Positions 1-10,073 of a stretch of DNA of 64,000 nt are shown here, one piece after another; position 1 is the first letter of the stretch; the number at the start of each line of letters is the position of its first letter. The stretch lies in assembly GCA_025403435.1 (NCBI GenBank), contig CM046348.1, forward strand, positions 37,935,534-37,999,533, given 5' to 3'. The translations under genes were made by a program, and so were the position numbers. The DNA is from Artocarpus heterophyllus (lineage: Eukaryota; Streptophyta; Magnoliopsida; Rosales; Moraceae). The notes below the pieces were generated by a model. The model was given only the letters and a program-made list of their open reading frames with translations, searched no databases and was not told the DNA's origin.

Positions 1-89
1 CTTGCCGCCACCCAGCATAGGGATCGCCGATGTTTGCAGAGATAGCTGAGGTCCAAGGTGGGTGTGGCTGCTGGCAGGGTTTTTTTGTG
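1..89. other. Unassigned left edge, relatively GC-rich
   Basis: The first ~80 bases are clearly more GC-rich than the AT-rich DNA further in. They may be the end of a gene or repeat that lies outside the window. No protein or RNA family is recognisable. The last eight bases (82-89, TTTTTGTG) are the left target-site duplication of the hAT-like element that follows. Confidence 0.4.
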
Positions 90-873
90 TAATGATGCAA
101 GAACAGGCTGGCCCGGCCCGTTCTCCTTAGGCCCATGCAAGCCGTGGGCTGGGCCTACTCGGCTCACGAATTTTATGGGCAGGGCCGGGCTGGCCCATAT
201 TAGAATTACCTTGGCCCAGCCTGACTGGGCTCACGGGCTAATTTTACATGGGCCGTGCCGGACCGTGCCGTGGGCCTTGTCGGGCAGTGCCGTGGACCTT
301 AAATGGGCCGGCCCGTCTTGGCCCATCATGGGTTTAGATAGGCTAACCCATCTAAGCATGCAATTTTTAATTTTTTAATTTTTAATTTTTAAACAAGTTA
401 ACAAATATAAAAATTTAAATAGTCAAGAGAAATATAAAAATAGATATTTTATTTATGATTGTTTCATTAAAAACCTTTCAAGGAAAACCCAGTGGGACAA
501 AACCTTGCTTTTGTTTTTCAAAAGCAAAGTATGCCTAGAAGAAAAAAATAAAGAAAAAAAAGAAAAAGAAAAGAAAAGAAAAAGAGCTTGTTAGGCCTAT
601 TGTAACGTGATAAGTGAGGCTTTGTCTCGGCTTTGCTTCTTAGAAGAAGCAAAGCATGCCTACAAGCAAAGCATACCTTCGGTGGGCTAGCCCATTGTGG
701 GCCTATATGGGCCGATCCGGCCTGGTCTGGTCCATGATTTTTCATGGGCCGACATATGGCCCAGCCCAGTATTTATGGGCCGGGCCGTGTCTTGAACAGC
801 ATGGCCCGACCCATCACTGTAGCAGGACAAGCCCAAGCTGGCCCACGAACCCCGGCCGATTGTTACATCTCTA
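90..873. mobile_element. hAT-like nonautonomous DNA transposon
   Basis: A 784-bp element is flanked by a perfect 8-bp direct repeat TTTTTGTG (82-89 and 874-881), the duplication length expected of the hAT superfamily. Its ends are imperfect inverted repeats: TAATGATGCAAGAACAGG on the left and, read from the right end, TAGAGATGTAACAATCGG. The subterminal parts are full of GGCCC/GGGCC-type motifs in both orientations (about 110-330 and 680-870), and the middle is AT- and purine-rich. There is no transposase; short open frames across the GC-rich parts are only low-complexity artefacts. A related, more decayed element lies near 47.8-48.6 kb and shares an internal motif at about 466-505. Confidence 0.75.
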
Positions 874-1372
874 TTTTTGTGTAGTTTTTTTTTATTATTT
901 TTTGTTAATTTATTAGGTTTTTAAATTTTAATTTTATTTTTATTTATATATGGATAACTTTATTGCTACTTGGTAGAATTGAATCTTTTAAACTAATCCA
1001 GTGACTAAAAAATAGTTCCTATAGATAAGTATATATAATTAATAAAAGGATTAACAATTGGGCAACCCACTAAACAATCTATGAAGTGAAAACTATATCC
1101 GTATACTTAACAAAGCTTTCATATTTTCGTTGACCAAGTCAAATGTCTATCTGTTCCTTGTCGAGGTCCGTTCGCCATTAAAAGAAATGAAAACGTTCCT
1201 GAATTACAAAACGCGTAAATTGTTAAACATAACTACTGTTTGACAGTTGTGACGCAACCAGTGGTACGATGACATGATAGCTTCAAGACGAGTTCTTTAA
1301 CTTTGAAAATTTAGAAGCAAATTGAGTATATTGGAGATGGACAACTCAGATCACACAAGGCACGCATCTCAT
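874..1372. other. AT-rich intergenic, nothing recognised
   Basis: Apart from the right target duplication of the hAT-like element (874-881) I see no gene, RNA or repeat edge here. The stretch at about 1120-1300 is less AT-rich than its surroundings but encodes nothing recognisable. Confidence 0.4.
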
Positions 1373-2045
1373 GAGACGCGGCGAATCAACGTCGCTTTGT
1401 GTTACTAAGCCACAAGCCCACTACACCATCGCTTCAGCATTTTTCTTTTCATTATCAAATGCGGTTTTTTTTTTTTTTGTATCCTATTCTTTTCTTTGGC
1501 CGAATTCTCGTTTTGCTTAATACGAAAGGACTTGGCCCTCCTAGGTTTCAAAAGTTTAAATTTTTATGAGATAAGATATTTTAACAATATGGTTCAAATG
1601 TGTTAAAATTTATGATAGAACAGATATTTTGATCATACTACTAGGTCTTGTTATTTTATCTAATTGGTTAATTTTTTGATAAACTAATATATGATTCGAA
1701 TCAATTCTGTATTGTATGTTGCAAATTTTTGTTGCAAACAGTCATATATGAATAACAGTTAATCTAATAATTTAAATAACATAAATAGGACTAGAATACT
1801 TGTCCTAATAAAAGCTCCGTAAAATATATGAATATACTATTTGTCCCCTTACCACCCTCTCACAAAGTTTTTAAGCCCAATGTCATACTTTTAAAGTAGG
1901 GATGAATTATACCACAACTAAAAACTATTTATGTCTACTGTAAATATTCAATGTCACATATGGTAAAAGTTTTTCCTTGAAGTGACTAAAATACTTTAAA
2001 ATAGTTAGGTTTTTCTGTTCTCGCTCTCTTCCATGCTTTTTTTTC
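1373..2045. repeat. Tandem duplication, copy A
   Basis: About 670 bp that recur directly downstream as copy B (2048-2538 continuing at 4646-4843). Matching landmarks in order are the GACGCGGCGAAT start, a segment with GAATTCTCGTTTTGCTTAAT, a run around TTATTTTATCTAATTGGTTAA, a stretch with CACAACTAAAAACTATTTATG, and a CT-rich end. The copies are visibly diverged by many substitutions and small indels. No coding potential is seen. Confidence 0.75.
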
Positions 2046-2047
2046 TG

Positions 2048-4843
2048 ACGAAACGCGGCGAATTCACATCACTTTTTGTTACTAAGCCATGAGCCCACCA
2101 CTCCATGGCTTTAGCATCTTCGTTTTCATTATCAAATGCAGCCTTTTTTTTTCTTTTCTTTTCTTTTGTTGAATTCTCGTTTTGCTTAATACGAAAGGAA
2201 TTGGGCTTCCTAGATTTCAAAATTTTAAATATTTGTGAGATAAAATATTCTAGCAAAATAGCTTGAATAGGATAAAATTTATGGTAAAATAAATATTTTG
2301 ATCCTATGAATAAGTCTTGTTATTTTAACCAATTGGTTAATTTTTTTATGTACTAATATATAATACATGATTCGAAATAATTCTATATTATTTGTTGCAA
2401 ATTTTTTATGCAAACAATCATAGATCAAATCATTAAAAAATTAATCTAACAATTAAAATAATATGAGTAGGACTAAAATAGTTTTCCTAATAAAAGATCC
2501 ATAAAATATGAACAATACTATTTATCCCTATGAGATTATGTCACGCTCCGAAATTTAGGAGGTGACGTAGCAGATATTAAGTTAAATAAACCAGTTTTAA
2601 TTAAAACTGCTAATTAAATAATTAAGTTTTTTATTGAAAGCGTGGCAAGTTTAAAATCTTTAAAAGAAATTGCCAAAGTTAAAGTAGATAAACAAAGTAA
2701 AATAATAAAACAAATAAGTACGAGTTGGACCTTACCGGACCTACATTAGTGCACACACATAGTATCGATAATTAAATAAATTAAAACCATAGTCCAATAC
2801 GAGAAAGAAAGATTACATATTACATGCCTTGAATAAATTAAGCAAATAACCTAGTATAGTACTCCTATGGCTCACGAGTCTATCCAGTAGACTCTCAATC
2901 AGTCCTAAGCTGGAATCCACCTAGAGGAAGAAATTTAAACATATCAATAGCGAGCGAAAGGCTTAGTAAGACTAAGCTTTGAAAATATTTAATTTAAATA
3001 TAAAAATTATAAAACACAGTACATAAACAACATTCATTCTTATCATCTAGTCCATTACTCATCTAGAAATAATCTTTATTATCTTATTCTTTTGGCAAAC
3101 CAAATAAGAATCACCACCATAGTATCCCAGTTGGGTTTCGGGATCTGTCCCAAATGTTGTTCTCTTCACTACCTGATCTCTGAATATGGCATCATGCCCT
3201 ATGTATATGTCATTATTCAAGTCTTATATTACCGAGTATGTTCATTACATTCATTATCCGTTCATTATGATCATTTCATCATTCTACATCTTCTAAAAAA
3301 AATAATCAAATAAATTCATTTCATAAAACATTTTCAGAAAACACTTGGTGGCCAAACTCTTTTAAATCATAGCTACCAAGGAAAAAGATTTAGAGTCCTA
3401 CCTCGATATTCAGTACAGAAGCTTGACACCGTAGTCCCGACCCGCTATACGTTAGCCCACGGACCACAAACAACCTAAATATGAACTAGACCTGCCAATA
3501 TTTAATTTAGAGTATTCTACATTACTATGTTATCTCATGGTGTCTTAGTGTGCCATTTAGGTTCACAAAATCGTGTTATAAGGTTAAAATCTCTATTTGT
3601 GCTTTAAACAATAAACAATAAGTGAAAAACATCAAATTTTACGAGGCCCGGTTGGCCTGCCAAAGTCCCTGGTCCGGTTTGTCGAACTATCCTGTTCGAC
3701 CTACCCACCATTTGGGTCCAGCTTGCCAAACCCGTTTGAGTTCGGCCTGCCAAACCCGCTTAAGTTCATCCTGTCAAACTCATGAATCTGACCTGCAGAA
3801 CTTTAAGTTCGGCCTGCCGAACCGTTTCGATTTGAAAATCCCCAAGTCTCATGTTTTCTTGAAATCTGATCCTAAAAGTCAATCAAACCTATTTTTCTCA
3901 ATTCCCAGAGCCTATATAATGTTCAAAAATGATAAACAAGCATAATGGAACTAATTTAAACCCTTTTTAACAAATGTCTATGGAAATTTCTAAATAAATC
4001 CAAAAATAGAGAAAAAAAGAAAAAACTCGATTTAGCTTGCTTTTCATTCAATCTTAGCTTAAATTCATGATGATCTAGGTTCCTCTAATTTAGATTGAAG
4101 GTTTCCTAAGCTTAAAGAAACTTGGATTATAGCTTACATAGAGGATTGAAGAATTTGAAAATAAACTTTGAAATTTTGAAAAAAGTAAACTAACCTTAAA
4201 TTTGAGCTTTGAATTGAGTTTGTGGAAGCTCAATCTTGCTTCTTAACTTCTAATCCAATAGAGAATCAAAGACTTAGCTCAATTTTGGAACAAAATTGAG
4301 AGGGAAAGAGAGAGAGAGACAGCGTGAGGGGGAGAGAGAGAGTTTGAGGGAGTGAGGGAAATAAAGGGAGAAAGGGGAGATAAATAGAGAGGGAGAGCGG
4401 CAGATTTCAGAGTGAAAACCATATCCCACTCATGGTTTTCCAAAAGGGGACATAGCAAGCATTTGACAAATTGTTTTGTTTCAAAATACAAAATAGCAAA
4501 TAAAAACAAGTAAAAATAATTAAAAGCGAGATTAGTTTGAAAATACCACAAAATAATTAAATTAGGTTCAAATTATATTAAGGCACACTAATTCACCATT
4601 CTTACACTAATTGCACTTAATTAAATCTCTGGGTGTTACAGATTACCACCCTTTCATAAAGTTTTTATGCCCAATGCCACCTTTTTAAGGTAGGGATCGA
4701 ATTATGCCACAACTAAAAACTATTTATGCCCATTGCCACATTCAATGTCATATCTGATAAAATTTTATGCAATGACTAAAAAACTCTAAAATAGTTAGGC
4801 TCTTTCTCTTTTCCCTCTCTTGCATGCTTTCTTTCTTTCACTC
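2048..4843. repeat. Tandem duplication, copy B, split by a solo LTR
   Basis: Second copy of the unit at 1373-2045. It runs 2048-2538, is interrupted by the solo LTR at 2539-4640, and resumes at 4646 with a segment matching about 1850-2045 of copy A. Copy A therefore gives the uninterrupted state and confirms the 2.1-kb insertion. The copy ends about 120 bp before Ca2+-ATPase homology starts, so this duplication lies where the missing first exon region of that gene should be. Confidence 0.7.
2539..4640 (-). mobile_element. Solo LTR, Gypsy-like, 2.1 kb (copy 1)
   Basis: The element begins TGTCACGCTCCG and ends TGGGTGTTACA, so it has the TG...CA termini of an LTR. It is flanked by a perfect 5-bp duplication GATTA (2534-2538 and 4641-4645). 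There is no internal retrotransposon coding or second LTR, so it is a solo LTR left by recombination. A second copy (26334-28413) shares the ends, a GTTTCGGGA segment and a purine-rich tract near one end (here 4300-4400). On the minus strand that tract reads as a CT-rich leader just downstream of a TATA-like TATTTAT (4380-4386), which suggests the LTR points leftward. It contains a local array of a short unit around GTTCGGCCTGCC (about 3700-3830). Superfamily assignment is inference. Confidence 0.85.
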
Positions 4844-4966
4844 ATTTTAGTTAAAACTATATACGCCCATGTTGTCCACCATTTCAACATCCCTCGAGGA
4901 TATGTTTGGTATTCAAAATCTAGTGTGATGATATGGTTGTGGCATTTTTTGCAAATATATTTTTAG

Positions 4967-7591
4967 TTATCCTTTTGGCAAGCTTTTAAGGACCTTACGA
5001 TTATTATCCTTTTGTTTTGTGCTGCGCTTTCTCTTGGCTTTGGCATGAAAGTGCACGGCGCAAAAGAAGGTTGGATTGACGGTTTGAGTATTTTCGTTGC
5101 CGTTTTTCTTGTCATTGGTGTCTCTGCAATTAGTAACTACAGGCAGAACAGGCAATTCGACAAGCTATCGAAAGTTAGCAACAACATTCAAATCGATGTA
5201 GTTAGAGATGGACGGAGGCAGCCGGTTTCCATCTTTGAAATCGTTGTAGGAGACGTTGTTTGCTTGAAAATCGGCGATCAAGTTCCAGCGGACGGTTTGC
5301 TCTTAGAAGGGCATTCATTGCAAATTGATGAATCAAGCATGACAGGTGAAAGTGAGCATGTGGAAGTTAACCAAAGCCAAAATCCTTTCTTGTTTTCGGG
5401 CACCAAAGTGGTTGATGGCTATGGACACATGCTTGTCACTTCAGTTGGAATGAACACAACCTGGGGCCAGATGATGAGCCAAATTAGCCGCGATTCAGAT
5501 GAGCAAACACCTCTTCAAGCTCGCCTCGACAAGCTAACTTCCTCTATTGGTAAAATCGGTCTGACGGTTGCTTTCCTAGTTCTTGTAGTCTTGTTTGTGC
5601 GCTACTTCACAGGCAACACAAAAGATGACAACGGGAAAAAAGAGTTCAATGGAAGCAAGACAAAGGTTGACGACATAGTGAACGCCGCAGTGGAGATCAT
5701 TGCAGCCGCCGTGACAATTGTCGTTGTTGCAATTCCTGAAGGCTTGCCACTTGCCGTTACACTCACTCTCGCCTATTCGATGAAAAGAATGATGGTGGAC
5801 AATGCAATGGTGAGGAAGCTCTCTGCTTGTGAGACGATGGGGGCGGCCACTACAATTTGTACCGATAAAACCGGCACCCTCACAATGAACAAGATGAAGG
5901 TCACAAAGTTTTGGCTTGGCAAAGAATCGATTTCTGAAGGTACTTACTCATCAATTGCTCCATATGTTATAGGACTATTCGGAGAAGGAATAGCTCTGAA
6001 CACTACAGGCAGCATATACAAGCCTAGTCGGGGATCCGAACTTGAGATCTCAGGTAGTCCAACGGAGAAGGCGATTCTCTCATGGGCTGTTCAAGAGTTA
6101 GAGATGGATATGGAGGAAGTAACGAGAGGGTGCGCAATAGTTCAGGTTGAGGCCTTCAATTCGAAGAAGAAGCGAAGCGGGGTTTTGATGAAGAGGAAGA
6201 TGGACAACACAATGTGGGTGCACTGGAAAGGAGCTGCAGAGATGGTTTTGGCAATGTGTTCTAGCTACTACGACGCCTCCGGAATTGTCAAACAAATTGA
6301 TGAGAGTGGAAAATCCGAATTTGAGAAAATTATTCAAGGTATGGCTGCTAGCAGCCTAAGATGCATTGCTTTTGCCCACAAACAAGTTGAAGCCATACAA
6401 ATGGAGGATTCAAAAGAGACATTGGAAGAGCATGGATTGACCTTATTAGGCATGGTTGGTATCAAAGATCCGTGCCGTCCGGGTGTGAAGAAAGCGGTGG
6501 AAGATTGCCAATATGCCGGGGTAAACGTCAAGATGATCACCGGGGACAACATTTTCACCGCCAAGGCCATAGCCACGGAGTGCGGAATACTCAAACCGGG
6601 CTTAGACCAAGACATGTTGAGCAAAGCAGTCATAGAAGGTGAGGAATTCCGAAGCTACACGCCGGAGCAGAGAATGGAACGAGTCGAAAAAATCCTCGTC
6701 ATGGCGAGATCATCTCCATTCGACAAATTACTAATGGTGCAATGCCTAAAGCAAAAAGGCCACGTTGTCGCAGTCACAGGAGACGGCACCAACGACGCTC
6801 CTGCATTGAAAGAGGCCGACATCGGACTCTCCATGGGAATCCAAGGCACCGAAGTCGCCAAAGAGAGCTCCGACATCGTAATCCTAGACGACAATTTCGC
6901 CTCCGTCGCCACGGTTTTGAGGTGGGGAAGGTGCGTCTACAACAACATCCAAAAGTTCATCCAATTCCAGCTAACGGTAAACGTCGCAGCACTCGTGATC
7001 AACTTCGTAGCCGCGGTTTCGGCAGGCGAAGTCCCTCTAACAGCCGTTCAGCTCCTCTGGGTAAATCTTATCATGGACACTCTAGGAGCGCTGGCATTGG
7101 CCACGGAGAAGCCCACAAACGAGCTCATGGAGAAGCCGCCCGTGGGGCGATCGGAGCCGTTGATCACCAACATCATGTGGAGAAACCTCTTGCCTCAGGC
7201 ATTTTATCAAATATCTGTCCTGCTGATCCTGCAATTCAAAGGGAAATCAATCTTTGGCGTGAACGACAAAGTAAGAGACACTCTGATATTCAATACGTTT
7301 GTGCTCTGTCAAGTATTCAATGAGTTCAACGCGAGGAAGCTGGAGAAGAAGAATGTGTTCAAAGGGATACACCGGAACAGGCTTTTTCTGGGAATCATCG
7401 GAATAACGGTTCTTCTTCAGGTGTTGATGGTGGAGTTTCTGAAGAAGTTTGCTGATACAGAGAGGTTGGATCTGGTGCAGTGGGGTACATGCGTTGGGAT
7501 TGCAGCCGTTTCCTGGCCAATCGGATGGCTTGTCAAGTGCATACCTGTTCCTGAGAAGCCAGTTTTCAGCTACTTGAAAGCTGCCGGGTGA
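4967..7591 (+). CDS. Type IIB Ca2+-ATPase, ACA12/13-type, 5'-truncated
   Basis: Homologous to an autoinhibited plasma-membrane-type Ca2+ pump and very close to the intact paralogue at 32324-35350. Homology starts at about 4973 (residues WQAFKD at the edge of the first membrane helix), just after an in-frame TAG at 4964-4966 that sits where the paralogue has Phe. From there the frame is open to TGA at 7589. No ATG marks a start; the first in-frame ATG is at 5045. Present in order are TGES in the actuator domain, the PEGLPLA helix-4 motif, DKTGTLT with the phosphorylated Asp (codon at 5864), the nucleotide-binding KGAAE, TGDGTNDAPAL, and the C-terminal helices ending near CIPVPEKP. Missing are the calmodulin-binding autoinhibitory segment and about 130-150 residues in total. 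It is either a young pseudogene or a deregulated, shortened protein. A spliced upstream exon is possible but this subfamily is normally intronless. Confidence 0.8.
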   Translation, partial: LSFWQAFKDLTIIILLFCAALSLGFGMKVHGAKEGWIDGLSIFVAVFLVIGVSAISNYRQNRQFDKLSKVSNNIQIDVVRDGRRQPVSIFEIVVGDVVCLKIGDQVPADGLLLEGHSLQIDESSMTGESEHVEVNQSQNPFLFSGTKVVDGYGHMLVTSVGMNTTWGQMMSQISRDSDEQTPLQARLDKLTSSIGKIGLTVAFLVLVVLFVRYFTGNTKDDNGKKEFNGSKTKVDDIVNAAVEIIAAAVTIVVVAIPEGLPLAVTLTLAYSMKRMMVDNAMVRKLSACETMGAATTICTDKTGTLTMNKMKVTKFWLGKESISEGTYSSIAPYVIGLFGEGIALNTTGSIYKPSRGSELEISGSPTEKAILSWAVQELEMDMEEVTRGCAIVQVEAFNSKKKRSGVLMKRKMDNTMWVHWKGAAEMVLAMCSSYYDASGIVKQIDESGKSEFEKIIQGMAASSLRCIAFAHKQVEAIQMEDSKETLEEHGLTLLGMVGIKDPCRPGVKKAVEDCQYAGVNVKMITGDNIFTAKAIATECGILKPGLDQDMLSKAVIEGEEFRSYTPEQRMERVEKILVMARSSPFDKLLMVQCLKQKGHVVAVTGDGTNDAPALKEADIGLSMGIQGTEVAKESSDIVILDDNFASVATVLRWGRCVYNNIQKFIQFQLTVNVAALVINFVAAVSAGEVPLTAVQLLWVNLIMDTLGALALATEKPTNELMEKPPVGRSEPLITNIMWRNLLPQAFYQISVLLILQFKGKSIFGVNDKVRDTLIFNTFVLCQVFNEFNARKLEKKNVFKGIHRNRLFLGIIGITVLLQVLMVEFLKKFADTERLDLVQWGTCVGIAAVSWPIGWLVKCIPVPEKPVFSYLKAAG

Positions 7592-8811
7592 CATAAGTTG
7601 AATCAAAATTAAAAGTAGTTTGGGATTTTTAGAAATAAGTTGCTTTTGTTTCATTGTTATTTGTAATTATTTATTTTTAATAATTTAAAGTAGTCATGTA
7701 TTCTTTTGTATTTACTTACTAAAATAGTTTAATAATTACTTGTAATTTAAATTTATCATTTTTGCTGTTGGTAAGTTTTTGAATCTTCAAATAACTATCA
7801 ATGGGTATACTTAAAAAAACACTTTTAAGTTCTAATCTTAATAACAACTAGCATTATAATAATAAAAAATAAAAAATCTTACATTGTAATTCACGCGCGC
7901 ACGTAAGTCTAATACAAAGATTATAATATTAGAAGAGATTCAAAAAAAGAGATGTGAGTTGAATCCGTTTAGAAAGATGATTGAACTCTTATTTTATATT
8001 AAATAAAGTGGGGGATAAAAACTATAACTAAAAAGTAGGGGATAAAGAGAAAAATTATGAAAAAAGGACAAACCTCTCACCATAGATAATAAGTTCACTA
8101 AATAGGGAAATCTTTTTAAAATAATAAACTTAAAATAGTTATTATTACTAACTTTTAAATAGGTGAAGTGGTAGAAGGGACATAATCCGCCTAGAAAAAA
8201 TAATTGAACTTTAGTTATATTTAATGAAGTGGGGGACAAAAACTATACCTACCGGGATAAAGAGAAAAATTATGAAAAAAAAAGGATAAATCTCTCACAA
8301 TAGATAATGAGTTCAGTAAATAGGAAAATCTTTTTTAAAAATAATACTTTTAAAAAAGTTTTTAATTTAAATAGGTGAAGTATAAAAGGTGTGGATTTTT
8401 ATTTCCAAAAATTTGACGACGAGCTTATTTTAAACATAACTTTCAATATTTATGGGAGTTAGAAATTTTGAAGTATTAGTTTTTCTTTTTGCCATCTGTG
8501 TGAATCAAACTAACAATAGTTGCAAAAAACAAAAAAGAAAATTAAGTTGTTTTTCTAAGTTCTAGTTCATGATAAAGTTTTAAAAACTATTTAATTATTT
8601 TTTGACCTTTTTAATAAGAGAGGTCTTATGCGGTTGTTAATACATTGTTAATACTATTATATTCGCAAAGATAAAATGATGAGAGGGAAAAAATTCTTTA
8701 ATAGAGAGGAGAAAATGAGAAAAAAAAAGCATTTTTAAAAAAATATATTGTAAATTTGCAACAATTAGATTGTAGAGTAGACTAACAAAAAAAAAGAGAG
8801 GAAAAGATAAA

Positions 8812-8847
<36 letters not shown>

Positions 8848-9435
8848 AAAGTGGAAAAAAAGAGAAAAAGATAGGAGAGAGATTGACCCTTATAAATATT
8901 AAAGCATGTATAAAAAAAAAATTGTCTCTTTTATATATGCATAAATATGTTCTCTTGTCTCAAAAATGCCAATGTTACCATGCTCTAGCCCTTGCCAATC
9001 CATGGACGGTGGTCGGCCATCTACACACGTTGGGTGACTAGTGAGCCTTCGACAATGCTTGTCAAACCTCACGGTATTCTGAACATAGACGTTGGTGTGC
9101 CTAGGGGGTGGTCACTCTTGTCTCTTCAACGAGAGACTCTGGCACTTATCATGCTTTTTTTGTTTCTTTACTTGTTAACAACAAGCCATTTGTTTTAAGG
9201 TTCAAATCATGATGGTTTAAACTTTTGAGGTTTAAGATAGAAAATAAAAAAAAAATGTGGTCTGAAAGTGAAACTCAAACTGAAAGTCAAAATCTGAATT
9301 TGTATTTGGATATGAAAAAATGAGCAAAAATTTTCTCATATGTGAGAAAAGTTGAGTTCAAAAATCTTGAAATTAGGAGAGGTAAATATGAGTTTGGACA
9401 CTATTTGAGCTTAAATTGTCTTCTTAAAGTTTCAA
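7592..9435. other. AT-rich intergenic with small repeats
   Basis: This is the 3' flank of the truncated Ca2+-ATPase. It holds the ~200-bp tandem duplication at 7980-8400, a TA microsatellite (8816-8842), and a short less AT-rich patch (about 8965-9190) with one 68-codon open frame that resembles no family I know. A stretch near 9115 reads CTTGTCTCTTCAAC, also found in the GC-rich island near 50.81 kb, so the patch may be a repeat fragment. Confidence 0.5.
7980..8400. repeat. Tandem duplication of about 0.2 kb
   Basis: Two adjacent diverged copies (about 7980-8200 and 8201-8400). Both contain AAAGTGGGGG or AAGTGGGGGA, then GGGATAAAGAGAAAAATTAT, a segment ending TAGATAATAAGTTCA or TAGATAATGAGTTCA, and an AAATAGGTGAAG end. 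No coding function is seen. Confidence 0.7.
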
Positions 9436-9908
9436 GTTACGTTTAAAATTTAGACAACCAAACACTTGTTCAACCCAAAATTTGAGTTTAAATCTCTTGA
9501 ATCTTCCAAACAAACGCTTATTGGCATCATTTGACCTTCCATCATTTTTTTTAAAAAAAGATTTACGTTTCTAGGTATATTTTTTTAATAAATTCTTGAA
9601 ATTATTTTCTTATTATTATTTTTTTCTTTTTTCCCTGTCAAGGATATTTTTGCTATTGGCTAATTAAAACCCTTCCATAGTATAAATTTGATGCATAGTT
9701 AAATGCAAGGAATGCCGATGTAAATTTCCCTTCTTATAATAACAAATGGAATTTTGTTCACATATATGTTCCTTCTATATCCTTTACAATTAATTTCTTC
9801 TTTCTCGATTCCTTTTTCCATTTAATTTCTTACAATCAAACGAGCGACATCAACTCTTTCAAACATGGAAAGGAATTAACATGAGTACTACATTGTAATT
9901 GTTGCACA

Positions 9909-10073
9909 GGCCATTTGAAAAAACGGTTGGAACTAATAGTTTAGTTTGAAAATGATACATAGTGGGTGAAAGCTTTATTTTATAGTAATTTTTTACTTAT
10001 TACTATAATATATAAGAGCTTTATATTGTTATAGTTATAACTTATGGTACCAACTATTCTTCCAAACAGCCTA
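9909..10073. mobile_element. MITE-like inverted-repeat element
   Basis: A 165-bp segment begins GGCCATTTGAAAAAACGGTT, and its right end read in reverse complement is GGCTGTTTGGAAGAATAGTT, which makes an imperfect terminal inverted repeat. Inside is the family hallmark, paired copies of a TATAAGAGCTTTATATTGTT-like sequence. The same insertion is in copy 3 (about 22637-22800) and partly in copy 2 (about 16215-16370), so it predates the triplication. Confidence 0.6.

Noticed and set aside
6742..7323. 193-codon plus-strand open frame inside the first Ca2+-ATPase
   Set aside because: It lies in another frame of a clear pump gene, is Arg/His/Ser-rich as expected of an out-of-frame reading, and matches no family.
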